From Caprimulgus europaeus (taxonomy: Eukaryota > Chordata > Aves > Caprimulgiformes > Caprimulgidae), in NCBI GenBank assembly GCA_907165065.1, contig OU015528.1:32944515-33008514 (forward strand): a DNA stretch of 64,000 nt, read 5' to 3'. Below, in pieces: positions 48,701 to 60,080 of this stretch. The stretch's first letter is position 1. Each line of letters begins with the position of its first letter. The position numbers and the translations under genes are program-made. Below the pieces are notes generated by a model. It worked only from the letters and a program-made list of their open reading frames with translations, searched no databases and was not told the origin of the DNA.

Positions 48701-51700
48701 GTGATCGAGAGCATCTGAGAAATGATTCATCAGCTTGCCAAGTTCCTCACAAAAAGGGAGTTTGGAGATGGTTTGGGTTTTTTTTCCAACTGCATTTTAC
48801 ATTGCAGCTATATGTGAACAGGAAACTGATCTCAAACATGAAGTGAAAGTTTGCTATTTTGAAGTAAATGTGTGGTTGCTATTTATGGTAGAGTGAGGAT
48901 TTTTTTTTTTTTTAATTAATCAAAATTTCTTAATGATATTCCAAGGGCAAATATTATTTGCCTAGACTAGAGGGGGAAAAAAAAGCTGCCAGTAAGGTGA
49001 CTTTAATGTCACTGTTACAGCTCTCTGGCTTTTACTTGGAAGTGTCTTTCCTAGTTAGTGTAAATGTACTTTGAGGAAAAAGCTAATCATTAATTTCATT
49101 TAAATAGGAAGCAGAATTACTGATTGCAAGGAAGATTCATCCTCAGACCATCATTGCAGGCTGGAGAGCAGCCACAAAAGCTTCAAGAGAGGCACTTTTG
49201 AAAGCAGCTGTGGATCATGGGTTAGTAATGTACATTTGCTGTAACTCTTTATAAACCAGTCAAGATTAAACATCAGTGAGAATTATATGCCATTGGGAAA
49301 TTTGTTGCTGTCTTTTAAGTAGTGTAAAGATGGAATTTATGAACTTTAAGAGTTAAGAAAAAAAGACTGTTTTTTTAAGTGAACTACAGAAGCTTTATGA
49401 CACTATTTAAAATTAATTATGATGTGCAGAAACAAACTTTGAGCAATAATTTGCTCCCTAGAACAAAAAACTGAGCTGTTATTTCAGATTTCATACTCTG
49501 ATTTTAAATGTGACTGTCTACCCAACTGTTTGAGAGCACAGACTTTCTAAAGCTCAGTGCATAGGTCCTCTTAATTGAACTTGTATGTCAGATGGAAGGT
49601 TGTATTCTGGGACACTGGAGGGATTCTGTGTAGCATTCCTCAAAATGGAACATGCTACAGATAGACACAGGCTAGAACAAGCAAGGAGGGACTCACAGTG
49701 ATAGTTTAACAATGGTTGGGGCTTTCAGACTTTCCACTTTAACTGTACTCACTTTATTTTAGCGATGATGAAGTGAAGTTCCGTGAAGACTTGATGAACA
49801 TTGCGGGAACGACTCTTTCATCAAAATTACTTACACATCATAAAGATCACTTTGTCAAGCTAGCTGTAGAAGCTGTTCTTCGATTGAAAGGTTCTGGTAA
49901 TTTGGAGGCTATCCACATCATTAAGAAACTTGGTGGAAGTTTGGCTGATTCCTACTTAGATGAAGGTAAGGCATTGTATCTTGGCTGTAAGTGCATTTGA
50001 GAAATTAATCTGTTATAAGTTACACATCTCTATACAAATTTTTTCTAGGAAATACTGCCATGTTGTTATTATTAAATTGAATAATAAGTATGAGGGGGGT
50101 TTTAGAATAATTTAAATGATTTGTTCTCCTTTTTAATTAGTCTTACAAGATCTTTCTGTTACTACAGGCTTTTTACTTGACAAGAAGATTGGTGTAAATC
50201 AGCCAAAAAGAATTGAAAATGCAAAGATTCTTATTGCAAATACTGGTATGGATACAGACAAGATTAAGGTATGTGACAGAACTACTGTTGTGAAATCATA
50301 TTTTTGTAAATGAAATTCATTTTTTAGGCTAAACTCTTTGTTTTCTTTGATTTAGATTTTTGGCTCTCGTGTTAGAGTGGACTCTACAGCAAAAGTAGCA
50401 GAAATAGAACAGGCAGAAAAAGAAAAAATGAAGGAGAAGGTAGAGCGTATACTTAAGCATGGAATAAACTGCTTTATTAACAGGTATGTATTTTCTGGGA
50501 AAAGAGGTAGAGTTGTAAAGTAGCAAGATTTTAATATTGTATGAGTGTGAAGAACGTTATTTATGCCTGTATCTGTAAAATCGGGTGACCTTGCCTAATG
50601 CTTAATTGACTCACCTCACTGAGATCAATGTTATTTTCTGTGCTTCCCTATCTGCACTATGGCTGCCCCTGTTTTTTGTTGTTGTTTTGTTTTGTTTGGA
50701 AGAGGAAGAACTGATGTTATTTAATTGGGGATCCATGTTTAAGTCCAATTGAAGCAGTATCACTGTGCTTTTCCACTCACATTTATTTAGCCATGAATAC
50801 CAGCGGTGTTGTTCACATCCATATTCCCCCTTCTGGGGGGAGATTGGTGCTCAAAGAGTCTATGCTGCTGAATGCATTTAGGTCAGATTGAACCAGCTAT
50901 GTTTTATCCTGCATTAAAGGGCTGGTGCTGGACTACAGCTCCAAATTCAAGAGTGTTTCAGAGGCCTCTCTCTGCTCCTTGCCATGAGCCTTTCATACAC
51001 ATCTTTGAACATATGAAAGATAACCATTTTAATGTAATGATTCATTCAGCCCATAAGAAATGTAACAAGCTAAGGTGCTTATTTTTGTTAGCAGTGAACT
51101 ACTCTTTTAAACTGTCACAGTGAAAAAAAATTAGTTATTTAATGAGATGAGAAATGCTTCTGCCTTTCAGTAATGCTCATTTGAGTGCAGCTGCCATACG
51201 TACAGACCTGGTGTTTTGGGTCATCGTGTAGTGTGCTAGAAAGCTGGTTAGGTAGTACAACACCAAAGAGTAGGAGTTGTTAAGAGCAGCATTGTTTTCC
51301 ACAGTGACAAAGACTTACTCTTTCCAGTTAAATTGACTCTTGACTTTCAGATTTATTCCCTGACAAAGTTTTCTTATGCTTATAGGCATACTGAAGATCT
51401 ACTTCACATCTGATACTGTAGGTGTGAGCCAGTTCAGTACCTCTGAGGAGAGGCTATGTGTATGGATGCAGAGTTGGAAGAATCTTCTCTGCGTGTACCC
51501 AGCAGTGCCAGTTGTCTCGCTTGAAGCCAGATTAGAAACATATTTGTTGAGAGAGATGGCATCTCCCAGCTCCTGCTGAATCTCAATACAACACTCAATC
51601 TCTGATTTGGATGGGAAAAATAATTTGGCATAGCACTCCTTAATAAGCATTGACCATTCAGTTGAGATGACTACTTTGTTCTAGAGAGAGTAGGATCCAT

Positions 51701-54700
51701 ACTAATGAGGAGCACATACTCTTCTCTGTGATCTGCTGTGTGTGTTTGTTACAAGACTGTCCGTTTATTGTTCGATAGAGTTGTCTGCTGTCTGGATTTT
51801 GTATTGGTGAAGGAATTAAAGGTGTTACTTCACATGTTATTCTAGTGCACTCTGCTAGAATAGGCACTTAGCATCAAAGAACATAGAATTTAAAGCATAT
51901 GGGCCTCTGTGCTTTTATAGTGTGTCTTCAGGAGAAGGGTATTTCAAAGAGTAATAGTAGTTTGAAATACTTTTTTTTTTCTTTAGCTTTGTATGTTTTC
52001 CTGTCACTGCATTTGCTCCTATGTGGTGTAACGTTCTATGTGTGGCAGGTGCCTCACATACTGACTGCTTTTGTAGCTTTCAGAAATCTGTCTGTGTCTG
52101 TGCTACTGAGAATGTAAAAGGTTTGTTCCTTGTGTAATGGCAAGATGTGCCTGTGTTTTAATTGTAGACAGCTGATCTACAACTACCCTGAACAGCTCTT
52201 TGGAGCTGCTGGCGTCATGGCTATTGAACATGCAGACTTTGCTGGTGTAGAACGTCTGGCTCTTGTTACAGGTCTGTAGAGTACCTTGTTGTATGAAACT
52301 TGGAGGGTCACTTTATTTATTTATTTGATCTTTAGTAGATGTTAATGCCTGATCACCAAGTTTTCATTTTTTACTGTTAATCAGATTTGTGAATGTGAAA
52401 AGTACTCCAAGTAAGCTTTATTGTACGGTACTTAAATACAAACCTATATGGAGGACTCTATGAAGTTGACTGTAAGTAACTTTGAAATTAGTGCGTTGAT
52501 TTGTCAACCGCTGCATAGCGGTTGCTGTATTTTCAGAAGCAGGTTACTCAGGTTCTATCTTTAGCACGTTATACTTGACATGTAAAATGTCTGTTTTGAT
52601 TCTGAATCTTCCCTCGATAATGACTAAATGTTCTTTATTTGGTTATTCACAGTTACTACAGAGAAAAAAAAAAGGGTTATAATGCTAACTCTGGAATATA
52701 ATTTAGACAGTTAATGCCAGTTAGTAATTTTCTTTCATATCTAAAAAATATTTTCAGTTAAGTCCCTGCTTGATAAACTTTTGAAATGTTTATTTTCTAG
52801 GGAAAAGATGGGACTTAGCAATAGAAAGGATAAGATTATAAATCCACAAGTTAATAACATCTTGTTACAAATAGCTTTTGTTTGTCTGTAATAATAGAGA
52901 AGTCTAAAGAGTCATCCTTTGTTAAAAATTAGGTACCTGAGTCTTTGACTTGAGGTGGACCTTGAATTGCATGAACAACCTGAATATTTCTGGAAGTAGT
53001 GAGTGTAGATGTGACTCTACTATGAAAATGAAACATTTTGAATGCTGCAGATGATTCTTATTGCTAAAGCTAGAGATAGTTAACTGGAACATTATAAAAA
53101 GTTGATTGTGAAAGTGATCAGGGGAATGGAGAATTTGCTTTGCAGGGAGAAAGGAAAAGTTACCCACTTGTTTAGCTTAGCAAAACTGAAATAGCAATTG
53201 TGTGTAACTGTCTATGGGCACATTGACACAGGCAGATGCTTGATTGAGAAGACCATTGCTTATGTTCTGGGACAAATTAAAAGCAGATTTTGTAGGCAGA
53301 ACAAGTAGGCCATATCAGACCATGTGGTGTCAAAGGATAGCTGAAAAAAATAGACAAGCTTTTAGTAAGCACAAATTAATACAAATCTTGTCTTTCCTTG
53401 TGCTGCTACAATTACAGCAATGCTGCAAACTAATGTGGAGTAGTTGAGCATACATTGGGAGTGAATAGATGTAAATGGTTTTCTAATGGGAAGAGCACAG
53501 TACTAGAACAATTTTCTATTCAGGGACATCTTGGCCTTTTAAATATCTGTTTTTTTTACAATATGGGAGTTTATGAACAATGCACTATATCGCTGCTACA
53601 ACATGGCACGAGACTCATGATTCAGGAGAGTGGTGGCCAGCAGTTCTCAGCCATCAGGAAGGCAAAATGAATACTGGCACAAATTCAAGTTTAAAAACAC
53701 AACAAATTTGATTTAGTATTTTATAAATACTTCATCAGTAAATACTGTTGAAACTTCAAACAAATTGATATTCTAATACTGGGAAATATCAACGTTTAGT
53801 CTCTTATCCAGACAGAACTCAGAAGTATTACAGCTATTGTAGTTCTTGTAATCTGAAACAAAATGTTGGCAACATCAGCAGAAGGTTTCTCGTGCCATAT
53901 GCTGCATTCAGAAAAAATTGACTTATCAGTATTGTTGTCTTAAATTTATTTTTGGACAATGATGAGGATGATTTTCTTTCATCTTTCCCCTCCAGCTCTT
54001 GGTTAGACCTTGCCTGAATGGATGCTTTTCATTGTGAGCTCTTTGACTTTTGTATACTCTTACATTTGTAGGTGGTGAAATTGCATCAACCTTTGATCAC
54101 CCTGAACTAGTAAAACTAGGAAGCTGCAAACTAATTGAAGAAGTCATGATTGGAGAAGACAAACTCATTCATTTCTCTGGAGTGGCAATGGGTAAGTGTT
54201 TTACCACTAATGGCATGTTGTAACATTTTTGTTGACCTTCTGCTAATGCTGTTCAGTTACTAGGATGACATGGGGATTTTTTAATGATTCATGTAAGCAT
54301 TTTTCAGTGCCTTGCTCTTCAGTAAAAAATCCTGCAAAGATGTATGTTCATGCTTGAAATTGTTCCTCTATATAACATTAAACATACACATAAAAAATTG
54401 CAAGCATGGGAACCAGAATTTCTACTTTGGGAGATTCGGTTGACAAAACCAGTAGCAATCTGTCATACTTCAAGAACTTGAGAACTTGTTACTGTAAGTT
54501 TCTGAGGGGTTGTTTTGAGGTAACGTTCATTTTCTATTAAATTAAATAGGATGTTGTGTAACAATTCATTGATAAAAGCAAGAGCACAGTGTACATCATT
54601 TCATTCTGCCTGTGAAATATCATACTTTATTTTCCCCCCAAAATTGATCTAAGTAAAACTTGACTGCAGTGATAGCAGAACCATTGAAAATGCTTTGCAA

Positions 54701-57700
54701 TAGCCTTTTTTGTGTCTTTGTTTTGTTTTTTTTTTAATCTTTTCACATTTGCGCTTTTCAGGTGAAGCTTGCACCATAGTTTTGCGTGGAGCAACGCAGC
54801 AGATTCTAGATGAAGCAGAGAGGTCTCTGCATGATGCTCTCTGTGTTCTTGCCCAGACTGTGAAGGACACTCGAACTGTGTATGGTGGAGGTGAATATTA
54901 GTATCTTTGTACCTTGTACATGATACAAATTTTGTATTGCTGTTCAAATCAGATATAAAACATCTGTGTGTCTTCAATGAATAACAGGTTGTTCAGAGAT
55001 GCTGATGGCTAACGCTGTTGCAGAACTTGCCATCAGAACACCTGGCAAAGAGTCTGTTGCAATGGAGTCCTTTGCTAAGGCTTTACGGATGGTAAGTTTG
55101 TTTAATCAGATTGCTGTGTTAATAGATGTAAAGTTTCACTAAGCTTACTAACTTCTGACGTCAGATAATTGCTTCTCTTTCAAAGTTTTGGTTTTCTAAA
55201 AGTAAAAAAGTTAAATTTAGCAACATACCTTGGATGAACAATGGGGAAAAAATTACTGTTTTCTTTCTTAGAAAAAAAAGTATTGATGTTTTAATAATGC
55301 TGCATGTTACAGAATGCTGGATGTTCATATGCTAGCCCCTTCTAATTGGTTCTTGCTCCTTATCTGCAAGGTTAAAAGTGCAGCAGAAATAGCACATTCA
55401 AATCTCGACTGATTCACTTGACAACTGATTTAGAAGAGAGCAAACCTTCTCTTTATTGAGACTCCAGTGTTACTTGATTGTATTCATGCTCTAGTATTAC
55501 CTAGAAGTTCCTGGAGTTGCACTGGAGATTGCCTCTTAGTAAGAAGTAAGAGTGTCACAAGAAATATTTATAGCATATTATTGTGCTAACAGTCTGTCAG
55601 TTTGAGAAACATTGCCTTCCTGTATTTTAAGTCAGGGAAAACCTTTCTTGGGAAATGAAAGGCCATAGGAAAACTTTTCTCCCAAGAAAATTAAATTAAA
55701 CAGCATGGTAAGACTTGGCATTACTTCTTCAGTCAGCACATGTAATTTGCACTGCTGTCACTTCAACAGTGAACAGAATGATCTGGTGGTTAATGCTTAC
55801 TAGCAAACCTATGTTCTTAAAATGAAACCATTTCTCCAGTTGTAGTCTGAAATTAGAAGAAAGAGACAGATTTTTTTCTGTCCATGTGAAATAAACTGAC
55901 AGCTCTACTAACACACTGTTGTTTTCTCAGCTACTGTCTTAACAGGGTTTTGAACAAAATCCTTAGAAAGGTAGTTTGACTTTTTTCTTTTTCCCTATCT
56001 TCTGATCACTATAGCAGATCACCTGCCATGGTTTTGAAACAACTTCTTGAAACTGAATAGTAAACTAATAATATCAAAGTGTGTTTCATATTTACTAGAA
56101 ATCAATCCCTGCAGTAATTAAGAACAAACTGTATTTATTCCTTAGATCCCAACAATAATAGCTGATAATGCTGGCTATGACAGTGCAGATCTGGTTGCTC
56201 AGCTCAGAGCTGCTCACAGCGAGGGGAAGACTACATACGGACTTGGTAAGGGGCTTGATATTACTTCTCATATTGGATTGCTGTTTGGGAGGGGGATTAG
56301 GCTTATTAAACCTGGTCACATCTGTTCAACACTGGTATATTACAGAGTCACAGTATGGTAGGGGTTGGAAGGGACCTCAGGAGATCATCTAGTCCAACCC
56401 CCTGCCAAGGCAGGTTCCCTACACCAGGTTACACAGGAAAGCGTCCAGGTGGGTCTTGAACATCTCCAGAGATGGAGACTCCACAACCTCTCTGGGCAGC
56501 CTGTTCCAGTGCTCCAGCACCGTCACAGTAAAGAAATTTTTCCTTAAGTTTGCCTGGAACTTCTGGTGTTCTAGTTTTAGCCCATTGCCCATTCTCCTGT
56601 CACTGGGCACCACCAAAAAGAGACCAGCACCATCCATTTGGCCCCCACACTTCAGGTATTTACAGACATTGATGAGACACCCCCCCCCCAGCCTTCTCTT
56701 CTCCAGGCTGAAGAGTCCCAGCTCTCTCTGCCTCTCCTCACAAGGCAGATGCTCCAGGCCCCTCATCATCTTTGTGGCCTCCACTGGAGTCTCTAGAACA
56801 TTCCTGTCCTTCCTGAACTGAGGAGCCCAGAATTAGACACAGGACTCCAGATGTGTCCTCACCAGGGCAGAGTAGAGGGGGAGGAGAACCTCCCTCCACC
56901 TGCTGGCCACGCTCTTTTTAATGCACCCCAGGATACTGTTGGCCTTCCTGGCCACAAGGGCACACGGCTGGCTCATGGCCAGCCTGCTGTGCATCAGCAC
57001 ACCCAGGTCCTTTTCCTCAGAAAAATTTGAGCTGGAAGAGCTGAGTATGTTGGTTTCTGTTGGCACTGCATACAATGTTACATTCCTTTACCATTCTATT
57101 AGGCTTTTCACAATAGTGAAAGTGAAAAGCTCTTTTTTTAGAAAGGGATGGTTTCCACCTGTAAAACCATTTGCCTTGCTTACATTGAGTCTGGTTATAT
57201 GAGGCTCAAAAAGACAGACACTGATTTGAAAAGAAACAAAGAACTAACACAACCCAACCCACCCCCAGCTTAAAAAAAGTTTTTGAGAAGAACTCTGAAC
57301 CCAAGGAGACTAGTGCTGAGAGTCCCGTTGGGATCTTTCCTCCTTTTCCCAGTGTATAGATTTTTCATTATTATTTTTTTTAATGTAATTGCAACATATT
57401 AGGCTTAAATCAAGATCCTTGAAGTGAAAGACTTTATTTAATACTACCTTGGTTCATTGAGCAGGGAAGTTACCACGCTGTCAACTTCTTCTAATGTCCT
57501 TAAAAAAACCAAAACCAAACCAAAAAACCTACCCCAAACAAACTCTTAATATGTTTCTTCTTCCAGATATGAAAGAGGGTATCATTGGAGACATGGCAGT
57601 CTTGGGAGTAACAGAAAGTTTCCAAGTCAAGAGACAAGTTTTGCTGAGCGCAGCTGAAGCAGCAGAAATGATTCTTCGTGTAGATGACATTATTAAAGCA

Positions 57701-58399
57701 GCACCAAGGTATGATCTGAGTATCTCTGCTGGTCAGTTACAGTGGTATAGAGTAACCTTCTTCTGTGGAGGAATAATTGTGCAAAACAGTCTTGCTCTAA
57801 AAATATTTTGTGTGACGTGAAGGCTGACATCTGACATGCTGGCGTTCATGTTACACGAGTGTTTTGCATTAAGAGTATGAACAGGCCTTTAGAGCCCTTG
57901 ATGTGCTTAAATTGGCATGCCTCAGCGATGTCTGGCTACTCTTGGGTCACCAGCTACTCGTGTGCCAGATACAGTACTAAAACATCTGCAGAAATGGGTG
58001 GCCAAAATGTAAGGGATCGTACTGCTTTTCTCTTTTGGCAAGAATTGTAATGAAATGCTCAGCTGTTTCTGGGGTAGAATTGGCAGTTAAAACCACATTT
58101 ATAAAAAGTGTGGGAAGAAATTCCACTTGTAGGCAGGTATCCCATGCGTGCCTGCTACCAGGTAGTTTGCACTGTGTTGTGAATCCTGTTTTTCTTTACC
58201 ATGGTCAAAGGTGGTATATTAGCTTTGAGATAATACTGCTTATTGGGCTGTGAGATGAAGCTAGCACTGAACATAAAATACCAACTAAAAATTAAATATA
58301 AAGGTGGGTGGGGAGACTGCTGGGCATCAGCATGGGGGGAATTTTCTGATTTTTCTTTTTCTCCCCAGAAAACGCGTACCAGACCATCGCCCATGTTAA
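45168..58399 (+). CDS. CCT2: CCT2, T-complex protein 1 subunit beta (sixteen coding exons, 535 aa)
   Basis: CCT2 is one of eight subunits of the cytosolic group II chaperonin TRiC/CCT, which folds actin, tubulin and other proteins using ATP. Coding segments are 45168-45170, 46358-46432, 46895-46960, 47059-47170, 48057-48133, 49108-49220, 49763-49965, 50168-50268, 50356-50483, 52168-52271, 54072-54191, 54762-54890, 54988-55091, 56146-56245, 57567-57708 and 58369-58399. They sum to 1608 nt, 535 codons plus TAA, the human length. Nucleotide-binding motifs are present: LGPKGMD (43-49), NDGATIL (65-71), GDGTTS with the catalytic Asp97 (96-101), YGGG (408-411) and NAGYDS (453-458). All introns are GT-AG, no stop interrupts the frame, and the gene looks fully functional. 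Confidence 0.99.
46358..46432 (+). CDS. CCT2: CCT2 exon 2 (residues 2-26)
   Basis: It encodes the N-terminal strand and lead-in ([10 protein letters not shown]). Phase 0 at both ends. Confidence 0.97.
46895..46960 (+). CDS. CCT2: CCT2 exon 3 (residues 27-48)
   Basis: It encodes the equatorial segment with the phosphate-binding LGPKGM. Donor atg|gtaaga. Confidence 0.97.
47059..47170 (+). CDS. CCT2: CCT2 exon 4 (residues 49-85, first base of 86)
   Basis: It contains NDGATIL in the equatorial ATP site. Donor ttg|gtgagt. Confidence 0.97.
48057..48133 (+). CDS. CCT2: CCT2 exon 5 (residues 86-111)
   Basis: It contains GDGTTS with Asp97, the residue needed for ATP hydrolysis in group II chaperonins. 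The donor is agg|gtgatg. Confidence 0.96.
49108..49220 (+). CDS. CCT2: CCT2 exon 6 (residues 112-148, two bases of 149)
   Basis: Equatorial helices ([11 protein letters not shown]). Donor tgg|gttagt, ending phase 2. Confidence 0.96.
49763..49965 (+). CDS. CCT2: CCT2 exon 7 (residue 149 to first base of 217)
   Basis: The largest CCT2 exon here; it spans the intermediate-domain entry ([17 protein letters not shown]). Acceptor attttag, donor aag|gtaagg. Confidence 0.97.
50168..50268 (+). CDS. CCT2: CCT2 exon 8 (residues 217-250)
   Basis: Apical-domain beginning ([19 protein letters not shown]). Followed by an 87-bp intron. Confidence 0.97.
50356..50483 (+). CDS. CCT2: CCT2 exon 9 (residue 251 to two bases of 293)
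   Basis: Apical domain with a charged segment ([14 protein letters not shown]) that belongs to the substrate and lid region. Confidence 0.97.
50484..52167 (+). other. CCT2 intron 9
   Basis: A 1.7-kb intron with no recognisable repeat, gene or C/D-box or H/ACA-box snoRNA seen by eye. Open frames on either strand have no supported product. Confidence 0.6.
52168..52271 (+). CDS. CCT2: CCT2 exon 10 (residue 293 to first base of 328)
   Basis: Apical domain ([19 protein letters not shown]). The donor gtctgt is weak but keeps the frame. Confidence 0.95.
52272..54071 (+). other. CCT2 intron 10
   Basis: A 1.8-kb AT-rich intron in which nothing else was recognised. Confidence 0.6.
54072..54191 (+). 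CDS. CCT2: CCT2 exon 11 (residue 328 to first base of 368)
   Basis: End of the apical domain ([17 protein letters not shown]). Donor atgg|gtaagt. Confidence 0.97.
54762..54890 (+). CDS. CCT2: CCT2 exon 12 (residue 368 to first base of 411)
   Basis: Return to the intermediate domain ([19 protein letters not shown]) and start of the YGGG loop. The next intron is only 97 bp. Confidence 0.97.
54988..55091 (+). CDS. CCT2: CCT2 exon 13 (residues 411-445)
   Basis: It completes the GGGCSEM nucleotide-binding loop and continues into equatorial helices. Confidence 0.97.
56146..56245 (+). CDS. CCT2: CCT2 exon 14 (residue 446 to first base of 479)
   Basis: Equatorial domain with [13 protein letters not shown]1 copy begins about 100 bp downstream in the next intron. 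Confidence 0.97.
56345..57045 (-). mobile_element. CR1 fragment in CCT2 intron 14
   Basis: The complement carries a recognisable C-terminal ORF2 frame (56784 down to 56419), then another piece in a different frame (57075 down to 56833). A frameshift near 56790-56835 separates them. The 3' end lies at about 56345 ('tcatctagtccaaccccctg' side). It is antisense to CCT2 and lacks the reverse-transcriptase active site, so inactive. Confidence 0.92.
57567..57708 (+). CDS. CCT2: CCT2 exon 15 (residue 479 to two bases of 526)
   Basis: C-terminal equatorial segment ([18 protein letters not shown]). Donor aag|gtatga. Confidence 0.97.
58369..58399 (+). CDS. CCT2: CCT2 exon 16 (last residues and stop)
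   Basis: It encodes the short tail [10 protein letters not shown] and TAA (58397-58399). Acceptor tctccccag. Confidence 0.97.
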
Positions 58400-58680
58400 A
58401 TTTCCTTCAGGAGCTGAGGATGTATGGACCAGATCTCGCCTAGTATTTTTTTTTTTTCCATGATCTAGCTTTTGTGAGTTTATGGAACAGAAGCTTGTGA
58501 CGAGCAGATCTTCATCAGTGACGTGAAATAACTGTCTTCAGTTAGTTTTAACTTACTTCAGTTTATATGTGTTGTGGGGAAGATTCACTTTCAAGTAAAA
58601 CGGGTTTTATGCAACCCTTCTGTTCCTCTCCAGGTTCCACTTAAAATACACCAAAATAAATAAAAAAATATATTCAAATC
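58400..58680 (+). other. CCT2: CCT2 3'UTR
   Basis: About 280 bp from the stop to just past the AATAAA at 58655. GT-rich sequence follows ('gttgcgtttgtctttgtgtag'), fitting a cleavage site near 58680. Short, as expected for CCT2. Confidence 0.8.
58655..58660 (+). promoter_or_regulatory. CCT2: CCT2 polyadenylation signal AATAAA
   Basis: AATAAA, overlapped by a second AATAAA four bases later. A GT-rich element begins about 28 bp downstream. Confidence 0.85.
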
Positions 58681-58975
58681 CATCAAAGTTGCGTTTGTCT
58701 TTGTGTAGACCCAGGAAAGGCGGTTTCATTAGGAAGCAGCGGTGTGTGTCCTCGATGCTTCCAGCGGTGACCAGGCAGTCAGGGCGAAGGACAACCGCTC
58801 AAACCTTGGTAGCTTACTGGGTCGGGGCGGCCTGGTCCCTTCAGTGTGAGTGGTTTATTCCAGCCCCGGTTGTGTAGGGTTTGAGTTGGGATCCTAGAAA
58901 TAGGTGCTGAAGTTAAATGTTACCTTTTTGTAGTAATACTGGTGTATTACTCAGTTTTTGATGTTGAAGAGGAAC
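58681..58975. other. Downstream flank of CCT2
   Basis: The first ~200 bp are moderately GC-rich, with a 62-codon plus-strand frame (58689-58877) that has no recognised similarity. No RNA gene or repeat is seen. Confidence 0.45.
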
Positions 58976-59365
58976 TGTGCGAGCCGACTCAATGTGAGTG
59001 ATAAGGCATAGTTCGCTTTATTGCTCTCATTAAGTCATATTTATACTGGCTACCATAATTATTCCTACTAGTCCTTAGCTAATTGGCTTAAGCTCTAAAT
59101 GTTATATTTACATGGTCCTCCTACTTGCAGTTTAACGGTAAAGCATTCTCTACATTTTTCACACACTCACTGTCTCAAGGTTGTTCACCAGATTGAGATG
59201 AAAGCGCAGTGTCAGTATTCGGTACTTTTCCACTGCGGCCTGCTGAGTGTTAGACAGGCTCTGCTCGTACAGCCATTCTGTGAATCCATGTCCTTGCTCT
59301 CTGAGCTGTTCCCCAACAATGCCCAGAACTACAACCTAAGGGGTATTACAGCTTCTGCCACCACA
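58976..59365 (-). mobile_element. LTR fragment, minus strand
   Basis: The plus strand starts TGTGCGAGCC. On the minus strand an AATAAA (complement of 59017-59022) is followed by about 40 bp ending in CACA, a typical R/U5 layout. The rest reads like an LTR U3. The far end is set only by loss of LTR-like character near 59365, and no target duplication could be matched, so the copy may be truncated. No retroviral genes accompany it. Confidence 0.55.
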
Positions 59366-59657
59366 AATTTTATGTAGATAGTTCTGCTGAGTGGGGTTGA
59401 GAGGAAGATGCAGTTCGGGAGAAACAGAGTTTGGGACCACACAGTCTGTGTGTTTGACTATAAAGTGCTGGACTTGGGCAAACTTTACACTTACAATAAA
59501 ATGCAGTTAGTGGAAAATGTGCCAGGCTGCATCGTGTTTCCTTTTTTGTTTTCACCTCTCATGTCTGCTGTGGCCTACCTTTATGTTCTCTTTCCTGTTC
59601 CAGTAGTTGCTGTAAAGGCAATGTGTTTCTTAATTCAACTAGTTTCTTTGTGCTCAG

Positions 59658-60080
59658 GTTATAAGGAAGTCTGTGACGACTGCAGCAGTCCTCAGGCAGA
59701 TCCTTGATGAGGGTAAGCAGAGCCAAGCGGAGGTGGCCCGTCTTCCTGGGAGCCCCTTGAGAGGCACCTGCTGGGCGTTGGGACCCTTCTGGCCCTTGCA
59801 AGCATAATGCAGCACCTTGGTGAACAGCAGGGGAAGTCTGCCAAAGCACGAAGGTTTAACTGGAAATCAAGAAGGGATCTGCACAAATGTTTTTCTCCCT
59901 TAGGTTTCCTGAAATGGAGGGAATGGGTTTGCAGCATGCTCCTCCAGGCTCTCCCAACGCCCTCGTGTTCGCTAACAGTGGCAACGCTGTGCAGAGTGCT
60001 GTGTTACAAACCACTCACAAGCAGGTGGAAGCACCTTCTTCCCCACAGGAAATAAAACACTGAACTTGGATGTTAAAAAA
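59658..60080 (+). other. Possible unannotated two-exon transcript end
   Basis: A strong acceptor (tttctttgtgctcag) precedes a 55-nt segment, 59658-59712, ending at donor gagg|gtaagc. A second acceptor (tttttctcccttag) opens a segment from 59904 that ends with AATAAA at 60051-60056. One frame in the second segment is open from 59860 to a TGA at 60061-60063 (58 codons from the ATG at 59887) and has protein-like composition (for example NSGNAVQSAVLQTTHKQ). However, joining the two segments at these sites puts them in different frames, so a single coding product is not supported. It may be non-coding, a decayed gene, or chance. I do not recognise any family. Confidence 0.3.
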
